Below the pieces are notes generated by a model. The model did no database searches, was not told the DNA's origin, and saw only the letters and a list, made by a program, of their open reading frames with translations. From Microstegium vimineum (taxonomy: Eukaryota > Streptophyta > Magnoliopsida > Poales > Poaceae): a stretch of DNA of 64,000 nucleotides. The DNA lies in assembly GCA_022036555.1 (NCBI GenBank), contig CM039128.1:25366719-25430718 (forward strand), in the 5' to 3' direction. Below are positions 56,001 to 64,000 of this stretch, in pieces (positions within the stretch are counted from its first letter, which is position 1; each line of letters opens with the position of its first letter). Both the position numbers and the translations under genes were made by a program.

Positions 56001-57470
56001 AGCATTGTTGCTAATGCTATGGAGATGGTAGTGGAGCCTACACTAGAGAAGGAGATTCGTGAAGGTCAGTTGTAGGATAAGAATCTGCAGTTAATAGTTG
56101 AGAACTTGAAGGAAGGAAAGTCACCCGGATTCCGGTTAGATGGTAATGGAACCTTGTGGTATGGAAAGAGGATTTGTGTCCCCGACATCAAGTCTATTCG
56201 ACAAACGATTCTGCGAGAAGCTCATGAGTCAACCTATTCAATCCATCCTGGAAGCACTAAGATGTACCTAGATCTTAAAGAGAAGTATTGGTGGGTTGGA
56301 TTGAAACGTGATGTGGCAGAATACGTGGCAATATGTGATACATGTCAGAGGGTTAAAGCAGAACATCAGAGACCTGCTGGACTATTGCAACCGATGAAGA
56401 TACCTAAATGGAAGTGGGATGAAGTGGGTATGGATTTCATAGTTGGGTTACCGCGTACTCAGAAAGGTTATGACTCAATCGGGGTCATAGTTGATCGCTT
56501 GACTAAGGTAGCTCACTTCTTGCCAGTTCGAACCACTTATACGGGAGCACAGTTAGCTGAGTTATATATGGAAAGAATTGTGTGCCAGCATGGAGTTCCA
56601 AAGAAGATTGTGTCAGATAGAGGAACCCAGTTCACTTCACATTTTTGGAGGAAAGTGCATGATTCCCTTGGGACAGTGTTGAATTTCAGCTCAGCGTATC
56701 ACCCTCAAACAGATGGACAGACAGAAAGAACTAATCAAGTGCTAGAAGATATGTTGAGAGCTTGTGCTTTGCAGTATGGTACCAGTTGGGATAAGTGTTT
56801 GCCCTATGCTGAATTGTCATATAATAACAGTTACCAAGAAAGTCTTAAAATGGCACCGTTTGAAGCTTTGTATGGACGGAAGTGTAGAACTCCGTTGTTC
56901 TGGAATCAAACGGGAGAAACCCAAGTGTTTGGACCAGATGTTCTGAGAGATGCAGAAGAACAAGTCCGAGTAATCAGAGATAATCTAAAGATAGCACAGT
57001 CTCGACAGAAGAGTTATGCTGATAACCGAAGAAGAGATTTGTCTTTTGAGATCGGTGATTATGTTTACTTGAAAGTGTCACCTATGAGAAGTGTGAAACA
57101 GTTCAATATGAAAGGGAAGTTAGTACCCAGATATATTGGTCCGTTCAAGATTCTTGAGAGACGTGGAGAAGTTGCTTATCGGTTAGAGTTACCGGAAAGT
57201 CTGTCAGGAGTTCACGATGTGTTCCACGTATCTCAACTCAAGAAGTGTTTGCGAGTACCCGAAGAACAGTTACCGTTGGAAGAACTAACAATTAAGGAAG
57301 ATTTGACCTATGAGGAATACCTAGTTAAGATTTTGGAGACAGCTGAAAGAGTTACAAGGAGTAAAGTCATCAAGATGTGCAAGGTGCAGTGGAATCGATA
57401 TACAGAAGAAGAGGCCACTTGGGAAAGAGAGGAAGATCTAAGAAAAACCTACCCTCAACTCTTTAAGTAA
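53043..57470 (+). pseudogene. gag-pol polyprotein of element F, one internal stop
   Basis: A single frame of 1476 codons interrupted only by TAG at 56073-56075, between RNase H and integrase. Gag with Asn/Gln-rich N-terminus and one knuckle CFACGEPGHISYNC (about residue 319); protease LFDSGASHSFI (about 390); RT with FIDDILIYSK (about 703); RNase H YCDASRLGLGCVL and TDHKSLKYIF; integrase HHCC (HPGSTKMY, CDTCQ), aspartates in VGMDFIVGLP and SDRGTQFTS, glutamate in DGQTERTNQ; chromodomain at the C-terminus (KVQWNRYTEEEATWEREEDL). Chromodomains steer chromovirus integration toward heterochromatin. Unusual residues: V for G in SFLVHVVS, T in NAPTYF. One point nonsense mutation separates it from full length. 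Confidence 0.95.
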
Positions 57471-57503
57471 GTAAAATTTGGGAATCTCGGGGCGAGATTC
57501 TTT

Positions 57504-57518
57504 TAAGGGGGGTAGATT
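57504..57518 (+). promoter_or_regulatory. Polypurine tract of element F
   Basis: TTTAAGGGGGGTAGAT precedes the LTR start at 57519. Confidence 0.75.
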
Positions 57519-60498
57519 TGTAACACCCTAAAATTTGAATAGTAAATAGATTTGAATTTGAGTTTAATTTGATTTAATTTCAAATCATTTTGTGAAGCAT
57601 AGAATTAAATATATAAAACTTAAATTAAATCTCATGTTAGGGTTCCACATGTTTGTGCATCTCATGCCCGTGCATTTTTATTGTGTGACTTGGTTTTCGA
57701 AACTCAAAGAAAATCATTTCAAAATCTATTTTGGAAATTGCTTTGCAAAATTCAGAAAAGAAAAATAAAAAGAAAAAGGGGAAACCCCTCACCCCTCCTT
57801 CTGGCCCAGCCCGCAGGCCTGCTCTCCCTCTCCCTCTCTTCTTCACTGGGCCGGCCCGCTTGGCCGCAGCCCAGCACCGCCCGTGCTCCCTCCCTCTCTT
57901 TGTCTCTGTCTCGGTGGCCCCACCTATCGGCGCCGCCTGCCTCCCTCCTCTTCCCTCTCTCTGCCACCGACACCCCTGGCCCACTAGTTAGTTCCTCCTC
58001 CCTCCCCCGTTCGTGTCCGGGACGGACTCCCGCCGCGACGCGCCGCGAACTGTCGCACGCGGAATCCCCGCGTTCCTCTCCGCACCGGACTCCTCTCTGC
58101 CCCGCCTTAAATAGCGCCGATCCCCGCGCCGTTTTCGCTCATCGTAAGCACTCCGTCTCGTCCCGTGAACGCAGAAGCTCCGCCGCGTTCCGCCATCGAG
58201 CCACTGCGTTCCGAGCCTCCCCGACCGCGGTAAGCTCTCCCGACTCGCGCATCAACTTCGCGAAGACGCCGAACGCGTTATCCCTCTCTTTTCCCCCTTG
58301 TTTTCGCTCTGCTTCGTCGGATCACCGTGCACCGGATCTCTGCCACCGCGGTTCATCGTAGTCAGCCCTCCTCCGTCCCAACCAAGCCCCGCAGAGGCCA
58401 CCGACAGCTTCGTCTTGGTCCTCTCGTGCCCCCCGAGCAGTTACCCGGTCGATTTAGGCCTCCCGAGCCTTAACCGCCGTGCACAGACCGACCGCCGCTG
58501 CCTTGCTCCATCGTCGGTATCTCCCGGTCATCCTCGTGCCTCGCCAATGCCCTAGACGAGTTCGCGGCGCCATCCTCGACCTCCCGATGTGCTTGGTTTT
58601 GAAAACGGAGCACTGCAGTGCCCGATCGAGCTCGCGCCGCCGTGCGCCGGCCGCCGGCCATGGCGCTCCGCCGTCCTCTCTCTCTGCTCCGGCCACAGCG
58701 CCGCCTATTCCCTCCCCCTTCTAATCTGGACCGTTGATCTCAGATCCAACAGTCCAGAGAACCCGATACCCCTTCGCCTGCCTCTTTTGCTAAAGAGCCC
58801 TCGGGTTTATTCCCCTCTGAACCCGCAGTCCAAGGCGCCTTTGATCTATACGCTTTCCCCTTGGGAAAACGTATTCCCTTTTCTGAATCTGTTTTTTTCG
58901 AAAATAAAATAAAACCCTAATTTCAGTTTTACCCCTAAACTTCAAATGTCTATATTTTCTTTATTTCAAATCCAAATCGATCCGTTCGAGTTGCGTTAGA
59001 TCCGTATTTTTATGCTCTATCCAATAGTATAGATTTCACCTATGTTAATTACTTTTGAAAATCAGAGAAAATTACTTTGCTAATGTTTAATCTGCCCTCT
59101 TCAAAATCCCGTTTAATCTATAACTTCTCCGTTTTAGATCCGATTAGCGTGATTCTCGTGTTTTTGTGATCGTAGTAAAGTATAGATCTGTTTTATAACC
59201 TTTTCAAAGTATCTTTATTGTTTATGGTGTAATGTGCTGATCATGTCTTGTTTGCTTCGTGTATGATTGTTCGGATGATTGCGTGGTGATGTTTATCGAG
59301 TACAGCCGGTGAGATCTTCGTTGACCAAGAGATCTTTGCAGCAGATCAGGATCACCAAGAGCTTTGGAATCAAGGAAAGTTTAACATGGGATCATCCTTG
59401 TTACCTATTCACCATAATTCAATCTAGTCATATTGCATGTGTCTAATTTGATTCCTATTAGATCTATACCATAGCTTTGTTATCCTTTACCTTGTCACCA
59501 TGGGTTTTATGCATGTGGGTAGCTCTGCTCTGCTTTACAATAGTGGATCTTGATTTGAATCTTGACTAATGATATATGCAACAATGAGATAAAATTGGCT
59601 TTTGTAGCAACATGGAATAGGACCCCACTGTAGGGCAAAAGCTGGGATTTCCAATACAACCACGAGTGCTATAATGACTCTGGCTTTAGTCAAGTATAAA
59701 GATTCGTACTAGCATGTTGGCAGTTCGTTAAAGGCACCATTGCCGAGCTGGTTGCAGGGCATGTTCTAGGGTGGTTACCGCTTCGAAAGGTACCATCGAG
59801 TAGAGGCTTTGTATACCCCTTGCCCTTGGGTCCGTAGGGTCTGGCAACATGTTAGGAAGACTTTTGAAAGACTTCAAAGTGTTCCCTGCCCACTCACCTT
59901 GGAAGTGTTATGGGAGTAATTAACCCAGGCATATGGGTAACATGGCTTGTGGGTAAAGTGTATAACCTCTGCAGAGTGTAAATCTATCATGATAGCCGTG
60001 CTCACGGTCATGAGCGGCCTGGAAAACTCACAGTGTAGATGATCATGTTGTTTAATTGCTAATGTTGGATATTAATCTTATCATGTGGTTATCAACTGGG
60101 TTATGCATAATTAAAGCTAAGTGTTGGTAAAACTTGACCAAGTTAAAAGCAACCGCAGTATAGACAGTGTCAACCTTTTGAGCTTCATAACCCTATGTTA
60201 CTCTTGCTGAGTACGTAAGTGCTCACTCTTGCTTTCTCAACCCCCTTCAGATGGCTATGAAGACTACCGTGAGGAGTACTAGGCTAGTGGTCAACCAGTC
60301 GACGTTCCCTGTGAAGTGGAGCTTCGTCGCGAGAGTTATCTTTATATTCCGCTGTTATGTTATTTAAATATTATTCGTTATGTAATAAGCACTCAGTGAT
60401 GGTACTATTTAAAGATTTGTCAGCTTATGTGTGTGATTGATCTCTGGGCACACATGAGTTATTCATATTCAATTTTATCCTTAAAATTGGGTGTGACA
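57519..60498 (+). repeat. 3' LTR of element F
   Basis: 2980 bp, about 97.6% identical by eye to the 5' LTR. TATA-like TTAAATAG lies near 58107. Most differences are C/T or A/G. No gene. Confidence 0.95.
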
Positions 60499-60503
60499 AT
60501 TTG

Positions 60504-61194
60504 TGAGAGAGAAGTGAGGGCCCGTGTTGATTCATTTGTGAGGGCACCCCGAATTGTTTGTATTACCCCTTCAATCCTTAGTGGAAATCTTGGGCTAACC
60601 TTTGTGGTTGCTTGAGGGAGGCAAGGACGTGGAAGAGACTCCGACCTTTGTGGTCACCTCAACAACAAGGATTAGGAACTCCTTTGTGTGGACCAAACCA
60701 CGGGATAAATCTTGTGTCTCGCATGCTTGATGTCGTGGAGATAGCTTCGACTATCCTTTGTTCTTGTGTTCTTCGTGTTCTTCCTCTCTCCCTCAAAGTT
60801 CATAGGTTTGGAAGGCCTGATCTACAAATTGGAGAGGAACCAATCCAAGCAAAGTTCAACATCATCATCCTCAACCTCAAGGAGTGAGGGGAAAAGCTCG
60901 GATCTGGATTCAAAGCTCATCTTCCTTGGATTTCGAAGCTACAGCGTGCCATCGGTAGTACTGGTCCTACTACTGGTAGTAAGTTTGGTGGTTTGCATTA
61001 TCTTTTCACTAGCTTATACTTATTGTTTCACTCTTGTGCTAGTGTTTAGTGGTTGCTTGTAACTAGTATAGCTTGTGTATCTTGCTAGTTACCTTCTTGC
61101 TTGTGTATCATAGAAGTAGCTCTTGAGTGACTAATTGTCTTGTGTAGCCTTGTTAGTCACATTACTTAGCTTGTGTAGCTAAGCTTTTTGAGCA
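60504..61194 (+). repeat. 3' LTR of element B, second segment, truncated
   Basis: Continues LTR B after the duplicated ATTTG. It lacks about 120 bp corresponding to 40636-40757 and ends at GCTTTTTGAGC, missing the last 336 bp of the LTR. Unrelated LTR-like sequence follows directly. Confidence 0.85.
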
Positions 61195-61694
61195 CCTGCA
61201 CAAGGGTATTGCTCCCTCTTAGTCCGTGCAAGGACCAAGTGCCCTCTCCGGGAGATTCTTCACTGCTCCGGCTCGTTGAATCGCCACAACCAATCATAAA
61301 CGAAGTTTGGCCATCCACAATCACCTCCAAGTGGTCACCAAGCTTCCAAACGCCACCAAGCCGTCTAGGTGTTCTCGATCACCAAGAGTAGCAAGTAGGA
61401 ATCTCTCACTTGACCAACACTAGCCTAATGAGAAAGATGGATGCACAATTGCTACTCCCTAAGTCAGTAATGAGGTTCTAAGCATGGTTTCTCAAATCTC
61501 AATCACCTCACTAGGCACTTGCTCTCCCTTGCACTATCACAAGTTCTCTCAGTTGAAGAAATGGGCAAAAGAGCTAGTATGGACAAGCTGGAGAAGTATA
61601 AATAGAGCTAGTATGGACAAGTTGGAGAAGTATAAATACCCCCAACCACCCAACTAGTCGTTACTCACCAAATACTTTGTCTGTGTCACTCCGT
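61195..61694 (+). repeat. LTR-like fragment with duplicated TATA region
   Basis: Starts with the block shared with 39452-39500. A 34-bp unit ending GAGAAGTATAAATA is tandemly repeated (61571-61604, 61605-61638), giving two TATA boxes (61597-61604 and 61631-61638). Likely a partial LTR, cut by the assembly gap. No coding sequence. Confidence 0.45.
61597..61638 (+). promoter_or_regulatory. Duplicated TATA box
   Basis: TATAAATA at 61597-61604 and 61631-61638, created by the 34-bp duplication. Confidence 0.5.
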
Positions 61695-61794
61695 NNNNNN
61701 NNNNNNNNNNNNNNNNNNNNNNNNNNNNNNNNNNNNNNNNNNNNNNNNNNNNNNNNNNNNNNNNNNNNNNNNNNNNNNNNNNNNNNNNNNNNNN
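61695..61794. other. Assembly gap, 100 N
   Basis: Exactly 100 undetermined bases, the conventional size for a gap of unknown length. Adjacency of the two sides is not proven by sequence. Confidence 0.99.
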
Positions 61795-62014
61795 CATTCT
61801 ACCTAGGGGGTACCTTACGGTAATAGATTATAGGTGGAGGCATGGCGACGACGGTCAAGCGTAACGCAAAGAGCACAAACACGACGATTTAGACAGGTTC
61901 AGGCCGGCAAATCGCCGTAATACCCTACGTCCTGTGTTCTGGTGGCTGTATTGATCTGAGAGATAGATTACAAGATATGTAGTTGATCGTGTTTTAGGGG
62001 GTCCCCTGTCCCTC

Positions 62015-62022
62015 CTTATATA
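62015..62022 (-). promoter_or_regulatory. TATA box of LTR-like region G
   Basis: TATATAAG on the minus strand within GCATATATAAGGAGG. Confidence 0.45.
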
Positions 62023-62980
62023 TGCTAAAGGGACAGAGTTACAAGTAAAGTAGCCAATATGGTACTATTCGTGTGGTGCACGTCATGTGCCGCACGTCTA
62101 CGTCTTGTGGGCCGGGCCATCTTCTGGTCTGTAGGCCCATTAGATCCCTGGGGATATGCCGAGGTAATATCCCAACAAGTCCCGGAGCACGTTGCATCCT
62201 TCTGCCGTGTCAGCAGCATCGTCCTTGGAGGTGTACACCTGGTCGCCATCGCATGAAGTCGTCGTTGCAGGGTCCCGACCAGGTTAGCTGGTCGAGGCAC
62301 CGCTTGGAGAAGCCTATCGACCAGGTCGAGCTGGTCGAGAGCATTGTAGCTTGATATGCGAGCAGGTCGCCTTCGATGGATGCTGCGGCTACTCGTCGGG
62401 AGGATGTGACGTGCTGAAGAAGAAAAAACTTTCGAATCGGCTTGTTCCCTGGTGAAGTGTACCCACTTAAGCTCTGCAAAAAGACAACCGGAAATAGCAG
62501 AGATTTGTCGAGAAGAAAATAAGTACATTCACCGCAAGGTGAAGTGTACCCACTTAGTCCCTGAGCTTGGTAGTAGGTGAAGTATGCACGTGGTGCCAAG
62601 CTTTATAAAGATAAAGAATGCATAAAAATTGTTAGCCAAAAACTGAAACATAAGTTTTGTAGAAAACGACTGCGAATACCCATAGTCCCCGAGCCTGATG
62701 TAAGGAGCGCGACGGTTCTTGTATCAGGATCATGCTATTCTGTATTATTCGCAGTCCCCGAGTTCCAGTCCCCGAGCCAAGTCATAGGACAAACGGTGGA
62801 CTCGGCGGTGAGGGTCGACGAGGTTGGTGATGAAGGTTGATGATGTTGGCGAGGGTCTTGACGAGTTAACGACGAGGCAGTCCCCGAGACTGTAGTTGGC
62901 GTAATTCGTGATGAGTCGACGACGAGGGCAGTCCCCGAGACTGTAGTTGACGACGAGGAGAAACGACATCGGTGGGAAAC

Positions 62981-64000
62981 GTGACGAGTCGGCGACAAGG
63001 AGCAACGAGGTCGGCATGAGCCGTGGCGGGAGCGACGAATTTGACGTGAACTGTGACGAGTCGGCGACAAGGAGCGACGAGGTCGGCATGAGCCGTGGCA
63101 AGGAGCCACAAAGTCGATGTGAACTGTGACGAGTCGGCGACAAGGAGCGACGAGGTCGGCATGAGCTGTGGCGAGGAGCGATGACGTCGGCGTGGACTGC
63201 GACGAGGAGCAATGAAGTCGGCGGGAACCGTGATGAGTCGGCGACAAGGAGCGACGAGGCCGGCGTGAACTGTGGCGAGTTGGCGACGAGGAGCGACAAA
63301 GTCGGCGGGGACTGTGAGGAGTCGGCGACGAGTAGCGACGAGGCCATTGTGAACCGTGGCGAGGAGCAACGAAGTCGGCGGGAACCGTGATGAATCGGCG
63401 ACAAGGGCAGTCCCCGAGACTGTAGTCGGTGACGAGGAGCGACGAGGTCGGCGTGAACCATGACGAGGAGCGACGAAGTCAATGGGAACCGTCTTGGGTC
63501 GGTGACGAGGAGCGACGAGGCCAGTGTGAACCGTGGCGAGGAGCGACAAAGTCGGCGGGAACCGTGATGAGCCAGCGACGAGGGCAGTCCCCGAGACTGT
63601 AGTCGGCGACGAGGAGCGATGAGGTCGGCGTGAACCGTGATGAGGAGCGATGAAGTCGACGGGAACCGTGATGAGTCAGCGACGAGGAGCAACGAGGTCG
63701 TCATGAACTGTGACGAGGAGCAACGAAGTTGGCGGGAACCGTGATGAGTCGGCGACGAGGAGGGACGAGGCTAGCGTGAACCGTGGCGAGGAGCGACGAA
63801 GTCGGCGGGAACCGTGACGAGTCGGCGACGAGGGCAGTCCCCGAGATTGTAGTCGGTGATGAGGAGCGACGAGGTCGGCGTGAACCATGACGAGTAGCGA
63901 CGAAGTAGACGGGAACCGTGATGAGTCGGCGACGAGGAGCGACGAAGTCGGCGGGAACCATGATGAGTCGGCGACAAGGAGCGACGAGGTCGGCGAGAGC
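62981..64000. repeat. Modular GC-rich minisatellite (42- and 31-bp modules)
   Basis: Units start at GTGACGAGTCGG or GTGATGAGTCGG: 62981, 63053, 63126, 63230, 63314, 63387, 63491, 63564, 63668, 63741, 63814, 63918, 63960. Lengths are 72, 73, 104, 84, 73, 104, 73, 104, 73, 73, 104, 42. So 73 = 42+31 and 104 = 42+31+31. In three of the 104-bp units the extra module holds GCAGTCCCCGAGACTGTAGT or a close variant. The lack of stops makes long open frames on both strands; they are not genes. Confidence 0.85.

Larger units (their letters stand above)
48432..60503 (+). mobile_element. Tekay-lineage chromovirus F, complete, with TSD
   Basis: LTRs 48437-51415 (2979 bp) and 57519-60498 (2980 bp), flanked by ATTTG (48432-48436, 60499-60503). 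The empty site is preserved in the other LTR of B near 40615. Order: LTR, primer site, extra ORF, gag-pol in one frame, polypurine tract, LTR. TGTAACACCC ends, LTRs near 3 kb, an upstream extra ORF and a C-terminal chromodomain fit the Tekay lineage (rice RIRE3/RIRE8-like). By-eye LTR divergence is about 71 of 2980 sites, so it is the youngest datable insertion here. Confidence 0.95.
39551..61194 (+). mobile_element. Copia element B, gag-only, 3' LTR split by element F
   Basis: 5' LTR 39551-41825 (TG..CA, 2275 bp), a Met-tRNA type primer site, a broken gag with four zinc knuckles, about 3.2 kb without pol, a polypurine tract and a 3' LTR. The 3' LTR (47292-48436 plus 60504-61194) is interrupted by element F, has an internal deletion of about 120 bp and an extra stretch of about 70 bp relative to the 5' LTR, and lacks its last 336 bp. 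The Copia-type Gag and LTR palindromes suggest a Sirevirus-derived non-autonomous element. The TSD cannot be checked because the 3' end is lost. Confidence 0.85.
61795..64000 (-). repeat. LTR-like region G, minus orientation, truncated by the window
   Basis: A minus-strand TATATAAG (62015-62022) is followed downstream (leftward) by untranslated sequence ending near the gap. Upstream (rightward) are CTGGTCG/CGACCAG motifs (62235-62370), a 19-bp repeat GGTGAAGTGTACCCACTTA (62451, 62538) and the minisatellite. Recurrent AGTCCCCGAG is typical of a class of grass Gypsy LTRs. Neither end is defined and no coding sequence is seen. Confidence 0.5.

Noticed and set aside
62745..63704. Long minus-strand open frames (up to 319 codons) at the right end
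   Set aside because: They are translations of the GC-rich minisatellite; several overlapping frames are open on both strands and the peptides are simple repeats.
62981..64000. CRISPR-like array
   Set aside because: Eukaryotic sequence; units are contiguous and alike throughout, with no unique spacers.

Overview
This is a repeat-dense stretch of a grass (Poaceae) nuclear genome. The evidence is the set of transposable-element families: Ty3/Gypsy Tat and Tekay lineages, Copia elements with Sirevirus-type and Angela-type LTRs, and CACTA DNA transposons. The sequence also carries GT-AG introns and fragments of plant genes. A run of exactly 100 Ns (61695-61794) marks a draft-assembly gap. I cannot name the species. 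I found no intact host gene; everything that looks like host protein is a fragment, mostly carried inside a transposon.

Layout. (1) 1-14777: the 3' end of a Copia element (A, +). Its LTR is split by a complete Tat-lineage Gypsy element (D, -, 2194-14512, TSD GGTGT). D holds a broken gag-pol on the minus strand and, tail to tail with it on the plus strand, a spliced antisense gene with a plant mobile domain (PMD). (2) 14778-16640: an older minus-strand LTR element (C) into whose ORF A inserted. (3) 16815-20392: the 3' part of a second Tat element (E, +) with its own antisense spliced gene. (4) 20393-21801: a possible LINE tail and two tandem copies of a LysM-receptor fragment. (5) 21802-35552: CACTA-1 (TSD TAA), interrupted by CACTA-2 (24174-35073, TSD AGA). 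CACTA-2 carries a tandem array with tRNA-like A and B boxes, captured pieces of a SEC14-type, an AHL-type and a GH51 arabinofuranosidase gene, a solo Angela-type LTR (TSD GTCTT) and a near-perfect foldback. (6) 35706-39550: a putative hAT-like element, a LINE RT remnant, a 104-bp tandem duplication and CACTA-3 (37960-39285, TSD ACC). (7) 39551-61194: a gag-only Copia element (B, +). Its 3' LTR is split by a nearly intact Tekay chromovirus (F, +, 48437-60498, TSD ATTTG). (8) 61195-64000: two LTR-like fragments on either side of the gap; the second contains a 42/31-bp modular minisatellite.

How the parts relate. Target-site duplications and uninterrupted sister LTRs let several insertions be ordered: C before A before D; CACTA-1 before CACTA-2 before the solo LTR; B before F. 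By-eye LTR divergence (D about 5.6%, F about 2.4%) makes F the youngest datable insertion. Many internal stops in the old elements fit C-to-T decay of methylated, silenced DNA.

The most interesting signals are these. The hexamer GCCGAT/ATCGGC occurs about 70 times across element D (about 6 expected), in LTRs and in genes on both strands. Both Tat elements carry antisense, intron-containing genes. CACTA-2 holds a tandem tRNA-like array. Three unrelated Copia-type LTRs each have a different palindrome cluster upstream of the TATA box.
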